Shown: in pieces, positions 10,862 through 21,607 of the stretch
Layout: each line of letters opens with the position of its first letter
How positions within the stretch are numbered: the stretch's first letter is position 1
NCBI GenBank assembly: GCA_012934845.2
Contig: WNNJ02003752.1
Span: 108,576 to 172,575, forward strand
Source: Pomphorhynchus laevis
Lineage: Eukaryota > Acanthocephala > Palaeacanthocephala > Echinorhynchida > Pomphorhynchidae
Reading direction: 5' to 3'
DNA: 64,000 nucleotides
Translations under genes and position numbers: made by a program
Notes under the pieces: model-generated
Databases searched by the model: none
Told to the model about the DNA's origin: nothing
Seen by the model: the letters and a program-made list of their open reading frames with translations, nothing else

Positions 10862-11020
10862 GTTTTCTAGTACATCATACCCATGATTCGTTTCTTGCCG
10901 TTTGCTAGTCCTCCTCTGCATTCAGCAGTGTTAAGGATCTGGCACTGATGAGTCATTATGATGACGAAACGGTATCCGATACTGTTATCGTTTTTCTTTA
11001 GCGTCGAGCTTAATTGACTG
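10862..11020 (+). ncRNA. Hammerhead-ribozyme-like motif, copy 2
   Basis: GTT (10900-10902) precedes stem I TGCTAG/CTGGCA (10903-10908, 10939-10944) with apical CTGC/GCAG, then CTGATGA (10945-10951), GTCAT/ATGAC (10952-10956, 10961-10965, loop TATG) and GAAA (10966-10969). Third helix: the seven bases from 10969 pair with 10979-10985, including one G-T wobble. The upstream strand TTGCCGT can alternatively pair with ACGGTA, as in a type III hammerhead. Flanking text (TTTCTAGTACATCATAC upstream, GTCGAGCTTAATTGACTGT downstream) is shared with copy 3, 320 bp away. Confidence 0.75.
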
Positions 11021-11181
11021 TTAACATAGTTTACGCGGAATGTTATCGTTTGAGAAATTAATAATTAAAAGAAGTGAGCCGATATAAAAGATATCTGCGT
11101 TGGCATTTGCCATTACTTTTGCTAATGATCCTATTTGATAAATCCGTAGTGCTGGTTTATCACTCTATGATGATACTAGTG

Positions 11182-11345
11182 GGTTTCTAGTACATCATAC
11201 ACATGATTCGTTTCTTGCCGTCTGCTAGTCTTCTTCTGCATCCAGCAGTGGGATGGATCTGGTACTGATGAGTCATTGTGATGACGAAACAGTATTCAAT
11301 ACTGTCATTATTTTTTTCTTTGAGTCGGCTTAAATGACTGTGAAA
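11182..11345 (+). ncRNA. Hammerhead-ribozyme-like motif, copy 3
   Basis: GTC (11220-11222) precedes stem I TGCTAG/CTGGTA (11223-11228, 11259-11264) with apical CTGC/GCAG, then CTGATGA (11265-11271), GTCAT/ATGAC (11272-11276, 11281-11285, loop TGTG) and GAAA (11286-11289). The third helix ACAGTAT (11289-11295) pairs perfectly with ATACTGT (11299-11305) and is followed by C, giving a second GTC. It is a direct repeat of copy 2 and the best-preserved core of the three. Confidence 0.75.
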
Positions 11346-11454
11346 CAAATCAATTTCTTTTTTGTAAAAAATTGCTTGGTTTAGTCTACAATTGATGAAG
11401 TGCATCAATTTTGCTAAGAGAACAGTCATCAGCTTGCTGTAACTGTTTTTCTTC

Positions 11455-12410
11455 ACTTTCCTGATGCATTTAACGGCATTTCCATGGGTTTTCTCTCGGG
11501 TTGCCTGTGAGGATTGTTAGCAAGGTGGAGATATTGCTGAATACTAATAGTTTATTTTATTAGACTACCCTGGTGCTAGTCAGTTCTACTATATTACAGG
11601 TGTGCCCTAAGGTTCCCCACTTTATCATATCTTATATCTTGATGCTTCTATAATACTCTTTCAAAACATTTATACGCGATCAACATCTAGCGGTATATAC
11701 TGATGATACCAAAGCCCTGTTTTCTAGACGCAGATGCATATATGTAGTCAATGTAGACCACTAATCTACATCCAATCTTATTTTCAATTCATCGAAATCG
11801 TAAACGTTCGCTATTCATGACGCCCTTGTGACAAAGAAAAATTGAAGAGACTAGCAATCTCAGCTATCTCTTCCATATAGACTAATCAACCACTCCCTAC
11901 CTTCACAAGTTGATTTAAATACCTGGGGTTCACCATTACGGTAAACTGGTTAGCGAAAGCTGACCTGGATAGATTCAAACGTATCCTGAATAAAGCTAGG
12001 TGGGCCATGAAACGGGCTCAGCATCTGTTATTGAATAAAACACAAGTGCGTTTCCTGGGTACTTGGGCTATCTCGAGATTAGTCTTATTTTCAAGAGGAC
12101 GTCCCCCAGAGCAAAGACTAAGGTTTCTCAAGCTCCTCATCTCGAGATTACCGAGCATCATCCGCTTCGATTAGATTCTTCAGGAGGTGACAGTCCATGG
12201 ATGGTTCAGTCGGAAAGCGGCGTGATGGTGTAGCTGGAGGGCTCAGATACCTGATGACCTAAGGCCGTAATTCCAAGAAAACACGAACAAGTTCACGACT
12301 GATTAATTCCATATATTGTTGTTGTTTTTCTAATGTCTCTTTTTATATTCTTTTAGTTTTGTTTAGTTCTTAAAAACATCTTTATTTATTTAATCTTAGT
12401 AAGCTGATGA
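11455..12410 (+). mobile_element. LINE-A copy 2, decayed reverse-transcriptase end
   Basis: Nucleotide similarity to the LINE-A RT at 57.95-58.8 kb is plain over GGGTTGCCTGTGAGGATTGTT, the polymerase region (TATACTGATGATACCAAAGC, matching the YADDT codons), CTGGGGTTCACC, GCTGACCTGGATAGATTCAA and GAGGACGTCCCCCAGAGCAA. It is 5'-truncated, has an internal deletion just after its start and carries many frame breaks. The region after about 12290 is AT-rich 3' UTR-like sequence. No functional protein is expected. Confidence 0.8.
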
Positions 12411-12719
12411 AGGAAGAAACGATAGCACCCGTGCTGTCCTGTAAAGCCACTGCATACGCAAACCATACTAGATGTAAGGTTTATCACCGGTGAAAGAGCG
12501 TGCGCTTAGTGATTTCCTTTCAGAGGTTTACTGAGGATTAAGTACTGTCGAATTTGTGTAACTACAGGGCCACACTGGTGAGACCACTTTTTAATGATGA
12601 GTATACAAGGTCGAAATGCCCCATTAGGGGCTAAGCGTCTGTGGTAGACGCATTCCAGATTAAGCTTCCCGACCATGTTTGTAAAAAACATGCAGTTTTA
12701 CGCTTTTCTATTCATGTAC

Positions 12720-12900
12720 CCAATGTTTGTGATCCGCTAGCCAGATCACTGTTTTTCATGCTGCCACTTGCAATGAATGTTTTTAATTGTACTTGATTGC
12801 AATATTTACCTACCTAATGTGTGTGATCCGATAGCCAGATCACTGTTTTTCATGCTGCCACTTGCAATGAATGTTTTTAATTGTACTTGATTGCATCTGT
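12720..12900 (+). repeat. Tandem duplication, 94-bp period
   Basis: Two nearly identical copies (about 12722-12801 and 12816-12895) contain GTGATCCG, TAGCCAGATCACTG and CATGCTGCCACTTGCAATG. Each copy can form a small hairpin from GTGATC and GATCAC. There is no coding sense. Confidence 0.85.
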
Positions 12901-12924
12901 CAGCTGAAATTTGTTTCAGCCACA

Positions 12925-13085
12925 TCCTAGTGGATGTAACGTTGAATCGCGATACAGACGTCCTGAGTTCGGATCCGATCAGCATCAGTGTACGGAGTAA
13001 GCAGATAATAAGAGTCGAAACGTGAAATGTAGGTCTGGGTCAGCAGCTGATAAGACCCACCCAAACCGATTAGTAGCGTCCTGCT
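12925..13085 (+). repeat. SINE-like repeat R-E, copy 1
   Basis: The block from ATCAGCATCAGTG through GTCGAAACGTGAAATG to CAGCTGATAAGACCCACCC resembles 26.67-26.80 kb. A hairpin TGGGTC/GACCCA encloses a loop with GCTGATAA. The copy at 26.7 kb keeps the loop while the stem bases differ. I cannot assign it to a known SINE. Confidence 0.5.
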
Positions 13086-14440
13086 GTATCAAAAATAAGA
13101 TAAATACCTGTGTTGAATATAATATTAAAATATAAAGAGTGGGCCGTTTCTTATTAGAAGATAAAATAATATAATTGACATAATTTAATTCATCTGATTT
13201 TGTTTAGGTAGTGTTTTTCATTTTTATGACCCATAATATTAGAAATCTGAAAGCGGACATGACGATTTGCAGATTTGAGTTTTCAAAAACAATAAAAACA
13301 ACATTGAGTTTTCAAGAACAATACTGCGCTCATAATCTGTCATTTACATTTAAGTTTTCCATTAAATTATGCTTACATAATTTAATCAAGTTTAATTAAT
13401 TTAGTGCAAGAGTCCAATTGGAAATTGTCGGTTTTTCCAAATCCAAAATGCAACGACGATTGTTTTACCACAATGAGATTTGGTATATGACAGTCACGTA
13501 AAACAATTAGCGCACATCTCTCAAAATCGCGCAGTATTTGTTGTAACTTGGTCCGAAGTATAAACAGTGATAATATGAATTAAGTCAATGAGTTTGTTAT
13601 CTGCAAATTGAAAAAAACATGTAACTGTCATTAGGCAATGCCATGAAGCCAAGTTATTCCGATTAGCACACCATAATTTGAGAAATTCGACTTACGAATG
13701 GTTTCAAAAATCTATCTTCCAGGATTTTAACTGATACATAAGAGATTTTGCTAAATCTTGGACATGATTTTATCCCTAAACATGCCTAGTTTATCTTAAA
13801 TAGGTTGTAGCGATGAAGTAATGCCGAATAACCTCCCAAATAAATCGTTTGGGACGGTTATAACATAGGAAACTATATTTCGATGCCTATTAATACGCCT
13901 ATTAATAATATTAACTATATTAATAAGTTCGTTAAATAATCCGCTGATCTAGCTACCAAGAGAAAATACTTTCAATCAGTTCTCGTTGAAATTGCACAAG
14001 GAAGGCAAGTTGAGCAAATCAAATCAGCTAACTGAGTATACGTATTTAACAAAGCCAGGCACCGAAGCATATTCGCTCAATATTCTGCAAAGGAATACAT
14101 ATTGCCGCTATGACGGTGAGTTGGCGGCGATGGCAATAAAACGTAGGTTCAACACTTACGAGAACCATTAGGTATTACATTAAAAAGGGCATAATAACTG
14201 CTTTACAACGAAGTACTAAGCCACAGTTCTGAGCTCGAGTCTTCTTGATACCAAAGAATTCGTACAGGCTGATGTATAACGGGATAATATAGAATTGATG
14301 CAATACTCCAGATTTCTAGCTTCGTTACATATATCAAGTTCTGAACAAGGAACATGTTTTATGTAAATAATGACATGTGAAGATAGACTTCAAGTCGATG
14401 TTATATCAGATAACATTGTGCCCTACCGTCTGGATTAAAT
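13086..14440. other. Spacer, no gene recognised
   Basis: Moderately AT-rich. Small plus-strand frames (13211-13399, 13986-14171) have no recognisable motifs. A short R-D-like end block (AAATCAGCTAACTGAGTATACG) occurs near 14020. Confidence 0.45.
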
Positions 14441-14449
14441 TTTCTTTTG

Positions 14450-15305
14450 AATACAATGATATTTAATATCATTTCAAGGTAGTTCCCTTCAGCATACACT
14501 GGGGTCCATTCTGTGCATAAATGATCGGCAACGTGTTGACAAACTTTGCCCGTAAGGAATGGATATAAGCATAGATTCATATTGATGATATAATCCTGTC
14601 ACATTACTCCAAAGCCTTTTTAGACAAAGCAGTCGATAAGCTTTTAGCTCTTTTTAAAAGTAGAAAACTCTCTCTTAATCAAAACAAGTGCATCCTTAGA
14701 CTGTACAGAAATCTTACATTTCTTGGAGGTCACTGATTAAAATCGGGTATTCAGAATACCATTGATGCGTTATCTAGTTACCGCGAGGCTGTAGCGTATC
14801 TGATGATTCTGAAATTACCGATAAATAGTCGCCAGGAGATGCGTTTGAGGGGTCTGATTACCTATTATCTGCCCTTATTTTCCACAGCGCACAAACTCTT
14901 ATACCAAGATGATCCTCAACAATTTTGGTTCTTAAAATGGCTCATTTATAAGGAGTCAATGACGCTTCCTGTACCCTCTAAGGTATCTCACGAAAATATC
15001 TTTGTGGATGCTGCCCAGTTACAAATCGGGATTATAGATCCTGAAGGGGAATGCTATACGTATGCATTACTATATGGCATTATCATCTTTAAAGCAGAGT
15101 GGTTAGCCGCCTTGTGTAGTCATAAGCTGTACCCAAACGCTAAGATACATACTGATACTATTGGTGTGTATTTCTCTGTTCCCAAAAGGAAAGCGAACAC
15201 GGATCCTATGTGAAACCTTGTCCCGTAAGATTTGTATGTTACTGCTATACAATGGATAACAACATATGAGAACCTAGCCGATAATCTAAATCGCTGGTAG
15301 TATCC
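14450..15305 (+). mobile_element. Reverse transcriptase/RNase H fossil of uncertain lineage
   Basis: An old, broken remnant, with several breaks. The polymerase part (about 14.45-14.75 kb) has a primer-grip-like stretch before a YIDD-type catalytic region. The longest frame (14803-15213) then shows KLPINSRQEMRLRGLITYYL, followed by an RNase H-like segment with FVDAA, AEWLAAL and HTDTIGV. Further RNase H-like similarity continues to about 15.30 kb. The spacing FVDA, E.LAA, TD differs from the Mag-like elements in this window. It is closer to the RNase H of hepadnavirus or DIRS-type polymerases as I recall them. No terminal repeats were found. Assignment beyond an RT/RNase H element is tentative. 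Confidence 0.55.
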
Positions 15306-15589
15306 CATCTTTTTTCCCAGTCATCACAGCTATATTCCTACGTAACTACGTGTCTTCCTATCGATGATATATATGCAGCATCATGCTGATTATCTCTTCG
15401 ACTTACAGTAAAGATGGGATAAGGATCTTTATAAGAAAAAAACAGCCATTTCAAGGGAAAAAAAGCATACTAGGTAAGGTTTATGCCTTACCTAATCGGT
15501 AAGGCGTAAACCCACAGATCGAAACAACCTATATTCGAATCTGAAAGTGCAAATAGTGTTCAAAAGGAAACTACAGCGATACAAGCATT

Positions 15590-15634
15590 ATGATGAGTCC
15601 AGCTGTACCATTGCACAGCAGTAGCGGAAGAAAC
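15590..15634 (+). ncRNA. Hammerhead-like core in R-F copy A
   Basis: ATGATGA (15590-15596, first core base changed), GTCC (15597-15600), an inner helix GCTGT/ACAGC (15602-15606, 15615-15619), GGAA (15626-15629) and GAAAC (15630-15634). Stem II is weakened by one change. I could not find a convincing stem I and cleavage triplet. Confidence 0.35.
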
Positions 15635-16045
15635 AATACCAATATGTTAGGCTAAAATCTGACATGTTTGGTTAAGTTATATGGAGTCAGAATAAGTTAA
15701 ATAATGATACCGTAGCTGGATTCTGCTGCGAAATCATCTTGTTATCCCGCAAATTAACAAATGAATAAAAGTATCCATCAAAAGATTACCAGCACCGATT
15801 CCATGATCTCCTGATCAAATCAGTGATTGATATAAATATTTGAAAGCATCTCGGAAAATGCGGATTCAGAAATGCATAACATTGAAGATTATATATACTG
15901 AAGATATTTTAGCTGTACTATATGGTTGGCCTTGTCGATAATGTGTAGACCCACAGCTCGAAAAAAATATCTAGTTTTTTATTTACACTTCAAATCTGAA
16001 AGTGTAAATAAAGTTCAAAGTGAAACTACGGCGGTACACATTCTT

Positions 16046-16091
16046 CTGATTAGTCCGGGATGTTCCATTGCATGGCAGTAGCGGACGAAAC
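16046..16091 (+). ncRNA. Hammerhead-like core in R-F copy B
   Basis: CTGATTA (16046-16052), GTCC (16053-16056), GGAC (16083-16086) and GAAAC (16087-16091) match the conserved pieces CUGAN(G)A, stem II and GAAA, with one core position changed. Pairing outside stem II is unclear. Confidence 0.35.
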
Positions 16092-16209
16092 AATATAAAT
16101 ACGCCAGGTTTAAATATGACATGCTATATGTAGCGGTGTTCTGTTCCAAAATCACTGTGTTATCTAGCATAATTGCTGATATGATTGAAATATAGGAAAT
16201 ATATGAGAG

Positions 16210-16606
16210 AAATGTAGGAAACAATAACGATCATATTCAGATCTAAAATATTAACCTTTTATTAGTAATAAATATTTTTAAATTAGATTTTTTAATGAAA
16301 TTCAAAAGCACAATAACATTTTGATTCTACTCTGTAACATTACTGGATTTTGTGGATACGCATGGTTTATTATTGGCTTTAAAACTGGTAATCAAATCGA
16401 TAATGATATTTATACCATCAATATAACTTCTGCTTAACATCAAGGTTTACAAAGCAATTATTTTGGACAAAAGACATGTTGCAAGTTTCAAACTCCAAAT
16501 AATCACATCGCCAATATTGTACTTTTATTAGTTATGAATAGACAATAAATGATATACATTGTATTATATACTTTGTAAGATACAGTAGATAAAATTTCAT
16601 CAGAGG
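16210..16606. other. AT-rich spacer before Gypsy-1
   Basis: No gene or repeat recognised. Confidence 0.45.
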
Positions 16607-16682
16607 TGAGGTAGAACTGATGAAGTTTTATTGGACTTAATCTACAACACAAAATAGTTCAATGATAAACAAAGTTACGACA
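16607..16682 (-). repeat. Gypsy-1 LTR (3' side)
   Basis: 76 bp, TG...CA ends in window orientation. On the element's own strand it contains an AATAAA polyadenylation signal. Confidence 0.85.
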
Positions 16683-19600
16683 ATTACCCCGTCTTAATTT
16701 TTGCAAAATATGTTCTTCATCAGACATAGTCACCGAGATACCTTGGCCTTCTCAGTCTTTTATTGAGATCGTACTCATTGCTTGTATCCTCGTTGTTTGA
16801 GAATGTTGAAGATTCCACCTCGGCTTTGAGCATGTTGCCTTTTTGACCTTTTGGCATCCCATAATCGTCACTTGAATCCGCAGGAATCGAAAATGCATTT
16901 TTCGAAATATGTGTATCGCTGCTGCAATAATCGTTTGCGATGTGAACGTCGGTTGAGTCTTTGCTGTTAGACATGTATCTAGTCAACAAAACAGTGGTCT
17001 CGTTTTCGCTGGGCTGTTCAGTTAATTCCACGGAAGGAATAGTCGGATCTATTTTATTCTTATCTGTACCTTCAGTACCGTCGTTCGCTAAGCCCGGAGC
17101 GAGATCTCTCAGAGATACAACCGCTTCTCGGTTATTCGGATACTGAACGAGAGCATATTTTGGATTTATCAACAAAAGTTTGGCTTGATCTACCAAGGGA
17201 TCGAATTTAGACCTATGATCGTGCCTTCGTACCAGTACCTCCTCGGACTCCAGTAGCCAGTTCGGAATTAAGGTGCCCTATACACTTTTGCGAGGAAAAG
17301 AGAATAAGCGATCGTGCGGTGTTTCGTTAGTAGCGGTTGATAAAAGTGTTCGAAGGCTGTTCAATACGTCGGACAGAATTCATTCCCATGATTATATGGG
17401 CATTGATGGGCTCATGAGAGAAGTAGTAATAGCAGTTTAAATAGTTTCATTGAAACGTTCACATTGTCCGTTGCCTCTTGGATTGTACGCTGAGCTAGTA
17501 CTGCGGGCAACCCCTTGCTTATTTAGAAAATGCTGAACTTGTTTTGACAGAAAAGAAACTCATCGATCACTGTGGATATACTCGGGACATCCGAAAATTG
17601 AAAAGATTTGACTTAGACAGTGACAGACGGTAGTTGCAGAAACATCCTTGCACGCCAAAGCGAAAATAAATCTAGTGAACTCATCGACAACTACGAAGAT
17701 ATATCGATTAACAGACTTACTCGGCAACGGACCCTTGAAATCGATACATAGACTCTTGAAAGGCCTTGTAGCGCGGATAACGAGATGTTGAACAGACAGA
17801 AATCTAGGCTTACATCGGTTAAATGCTGAGCAAGTGTTGACGAATCTCTTTACGTCTTCGATTGAGAAGGGCAAATTTGTAGATCGAACATAATGGGCGA
17901 GTCGGCGTATTCCGGGATGACACAATTTATCGTGGATTTGGCGAAACTCGTTTACTGAATGAGTGGATGCACACATGCGTGAAAGTGCATCAGCTGAGCA
18001 ATTTTGATTACCAGGCTTATATGATATGGAAAAGTCATAACAAGCAAGTTCAAGTTTCCATCGTTCGATTTTCTCATTCTTTATCTTGTTTCGGCGCGCA
18101 GGCTGGAAAATGAAGCTTACTAACTTCTGGTCCGTGAGAATTAAGAAATGTCTGCCAATCAGAAAATGACGCCATTTCTTGAGTGCTTCCACAATTGCAT
18201 GAGCTTCTTTCTCGACTGAAGAGTACTTTCGCTCACTCTTAGACAAGGTTCTTGAGAAAAAGGCGATGGGTCCCCCATCTCCGTTTTAAGTTGCCGCAAT
18301 GCAAACATCTGAAGCATCCGTTTCAACAGTGAGTGTTTTCGTGTCATCAATATAGTAGAAAGCGGCCTTCGCGATAACTTGTTCCAATTCTTCGAAATGT
18401 ACGGCAGCTTCAGTAGACATTGGAAATCGTACCACATCCTTGAGAGGGGCAATCTTGCTTAAAAATTTTGGAATCCATGAAGAGTAATAGGCAAAAAGTC
18501 CAAGAGCCCGTTTTAATGATATTAAATTAGACGGAAGAGGTAAGTCTCGAATAGCTGTCAACGATCAGGATCTGGCTGTAGTTTTCCTTGGGATACTTGA
18601 TAACCGAGAATTTTTATATTCGTTTTACAGAATTCGCATGTGTCAGGATTATAAGTTAATCCAATCAGTTTAGCCATCTCGTCAAATTTCGCCAAATTCT
18701 CATCATGCTCCATTTTTGTACGTCCACAAACTGTAGTGTTATCGAGATATGCGAAAGTATGTTTTAATCAATGCACCTCTATTATTCGATCCATTGCTCT
18801 TTGGAAACAAGTGACATCATTAGTTAAGCCAAAAGGCAACCTTTTAAACTGATAAAGCTTGCCATCAGCTTCAAACCCCGTGAATATTTTGTCGTTTTTA
18901 TGCAATTGGATTTGGTGATAGGCAGACTTAAGATTTATAGCGGAAAAAAATTGATATCGGCTAATTTCAGAGACTAGTTGCTGAAGGTTAGGAAGTTGAT
19001 AAGCGTCCATTGACGTAAATTTATTTATAGTTTGTGAATAGTCAATAACCATACGACAACGATGTCTGTCAGAACGAGTGACTAATACTTAAGCTCGCTA
19101 GAATGAACTACACTGCTCGATAACGTCGTCTTTAAGCAGCTACTGGATTTCAACACTGATGAACTTGCAGTCTTCGTGATTGAATTTTCTGGAACGGATA
19201 ACAACTGGCTTCGTATCGAGAGAAAGATGCTGGAATGGTCGAATAGGGTCGACGCCGATATACTTGAGAAAAGCAATAACCAGATCGGATTGACTACCAC
19301 CCATGCATATTTTCACATTCTGGTGGCGTTCCATAAACTCTATTCCGAAGATAGATTCTGTACATAAGTCGTTTAGAATATCAAATTTGACGTATTCGAA
19401 AACTCGATTGTGACACTCAATCGTTACACTTTGCTGTTTCGGACCGCATAAAATTTCCGTAACTGCCTGTATCAAAGAGACATTGCACTCTATGCTGATT
19501 AATTTAAATAGTGTCGACAACTTTGCTATCTCGACAGGTATATGCCAGTGTCGCGATATGTGTGCCAGTATTCTTGAATTTCGAAGATTGACAAACCCTA

Positions 19601-20424
19601 CCGAAATGCCCAACTTTCCCGCATCGATGACATGTAGATTCCTTTGCCGGACAAGAAGACCTTTGGTGCTTTACTGATTATCCGCAGAAAAAGCATTTCC
19701 ACTGTGAGTTCGTCGTGACAGCAACATGATTAGACGAACATAAATCCACATTTTCACGCCTTTGAGGACTAACTGATTTGCGGTGTATGTCGTCTGTTAT
19801 ATGGGCTATGCGCGGAAACGGTTGTTCGATAATAGCGGAACGCTTTTCAGCCATTTTCATAGCCTTGGCTTGGTCACATGCGATCGAAAATTGTAGATGC
19901 GTATTTTCCAATAATCTCTCTCGTATCCTTGATGAAGACATGCCCATAATTAACGCATTAAACATTGCTTGATCTTGATGTCACGTTTTTAAAATCACAT
20001 TCGATAGCAAGCTGCTTTAGCGCATTAATGTACTGTTGTATATCCTCCCCTCAACTTAATGACGAACATACAACATGTGTCGAGCATATATAACGTTTAC
20101 AGGCTTTTCGAACACATACCTGAGAATCTCGATTGCTCGATCATATGAATCAGCAACTTGAATCGATTTAAAAATCTCTGGAGAAACGAAATTTCTGAGA
20201 ATAGTAAGCTTGACTTGTTCGGGAGCTTTGATGTTTAACAGAAATTCCGTAAATGTTGCAAACCAGTGGCGCCATATTTCAGTCATGCCTCGTTCATCTG
20301 GTTGTATTGTTAACTTTTAAGGTTGCAAGTATCATGCCATATCGACCGAACTTGCTGTCTCGGTGTCAGCAACATCAGATCGATGAGAGTTTGATTCGGT
20401 CATTCAACAATTAGTCCAATAAAT

Positions 20425-20500
20425 TGAGGTAAACCTTTTTAAGTTTTATTAGACTTAATCTACAACACTAAATGGTTCACTGATAAACAAAGTTATGACA
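20425..20500 (-). repeat. Gypsy-1 LTR (5' side)
   Basis: 76 bp, the same ends as its partner and about 87% identical by eye. Confidence 0.85.
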
Positions 20501-20529
20501 CAACTTTGCTAATACGTTATTAGCTTGTA

Positions 20530-20755
20530 TTTGGTCTCTCTGCTATGTTAGGTCGAGGAATAGGAATCGAAACCGGATAGCACAGCAGTTAATCCTGATG
20601 ATCTCTAATCCTTATTATGATACATCGTCTGTTATTTAGTCAATTCATAAAAAATCACTTTATTTTAAGATTCAATTTTAAATTTTAACTTTATTTAATT
20701 ATATAAAATCTCATATAAAATACGTAGATTCAGTCAGCTGATCTTAATATTTCAA
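20530..20755 (-). repeat. Dispersed repeat R-D, copy 3
   Basis: Both end blocks are present: CTGCTATGTTAGGTCGAGGA ... GATGATCTCTAATCCTTATT ... TTAGTCAATTCATAAA, then AATACGTAGATTCAGTCAGC. Confidence 0.75.
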
Positions 20756-20759
20756 AAAC

Positions 20760-21487
20760 TCATGATTTTATACGTGTCTGATCACACTTATCTGATGAAC
20801 ATATTCACTAATATAAATAAATTTAAAAATAGAAATAACACATTCTGATGGCGATAACAGTTAGTTATTGAAAATTCGACTTTTTACTGAAATATAAAAA
20901 CTATCTCCATTAAATTATTACTAATAATTGATTTTAAAGTACAATTTATTTTTACATAATTAATTTAAAGTATAAAAATTGTATTTTATTGTTTTTGTAT
21001 CCTAATGATAGCATTTAGCTATTGAAATTTCACTTAAATAAATACACTTCACTCATTCTAATAATTATAAATAAACCAATGAGTGAACAATCGATTTATA
21101 ACAAAAAAAATAATTTTTAATTAAATAGTTCAAGAGTAAAAATCCCAAATGAAATAGTGCTAATTATGGACTTAAGCTGTATACTGTGGTTTAAGAGATA
21201 ATGCAAGACAAATTCCAAACGACTTAAGCTAGTATTCAAGTTATAATAAAGACATTTTAATATTCATTCGTACATTAAGGAATATCAAAAAACTATCGAT
21301 TTATAAACTATGTACTTTTCGTTCTTTTCCTATAACAGATAACATCATCTCACTTTGTAACTTTTATATTATACAATACACAAGTGACGCTCATTTATTT
21401 TGTCGAACTCAACTAGATTTCCGTTATAAAATCGACATTTATTATGTCGATTATGTCGACATTTATTGTCGGTGATGTTCGACATTT
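20760..21487. other. AT-rich spacer, no gene recognised
   Basis: No long frames. Just before Gypsy-2 there is a small GTCGACATTTATT-type local duplication near 21440-21485. Confidence 0.5.
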
Positions 21488-21607
21488 TGTGGTATCACAT
21501 TGATCACTATCTTTTTTATAAAGTTTACTATCTTGTTTATATCTATTATTACCTACTACTAGTTGTAGATTCGTGAATAAAAGCCATTTTATTCTCTTTG
21601 GTTATCA
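21488..21607 (+). repeat. Gypsy-2 5' LTR
   Basis: 120 bp, from TGTGGTATCACA to GGTTATCA, with an AATAAA signal in its second half. Confidence 0.92.

Larger units (their letters stand above)
15470..16200 (+). repeat. Repeat R-F, two tandem diverged copies
   Basis: Copy A (about 15490-15900) and copy B (about 15935-16200) share ACCCACAG.TCGAAA, AATCTGAAAGTG, GAAACTAC.GCG.TAC, CAGTAGCGGA and CTG.TTCTG.TGC-type blocks in order. The right-hand part (AGCTGGATTCTGCTGCGAAATC to GCATCTCGGAAAATGCGG) recurs at 62.30-62.52 kb and partly at 62.59 kb. No protein is encoded. Each copy holds a hammerhead-like core, listed separately. Confidence 0.7.
16607..20500 (-). mobile_element. Gypsy-1, Mag-like Ty3/Gypsy LTR retrotransposon fossil
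   Basis: Bounded by 76-bp direct repeats that begin TGAGGT and end GACA. Parts in minus-strand order: gag (about 20.4-19.6 kb) with a CHRCGKVGHFGRVC knuckle; protease near 19.4 kb; reverse transcriptase (about 19.1-18.6 kb; LKSAYHQIQL); RNase H (about 18.5-18.0 kb; TDAS, EKEAHAIVEAL); integrase (about 17.95-16.75 kb) with HPGIRRL zinc-binding region, a DFKGPLP catalytic region and HSDR. Very short LTRs and this pol order are typical of the Mag lineage. It is broken, with roughly ten breaks. About 10 of 76 LTR positions differ, making it the oldest of the three elements with paired LTRs. No clear target duplication was seen. Confidence 0.88.

Noticed and set aside
11187-11456. 89-codon minus-strand frame as a gene
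   Set aside because: It runs antisense through the ribozyme-like repeat copy 3 and has no recognisable motif.
12403-12450. CTGATGA...GAAAC followed by a GATAGCAC/GTGCTGTC hairpin, as another hammerhead
   Set aside because: Only five bases separate CTGATGA from GAAAC, leaving no stem II, and the flanks do not form stem I with a GUH.
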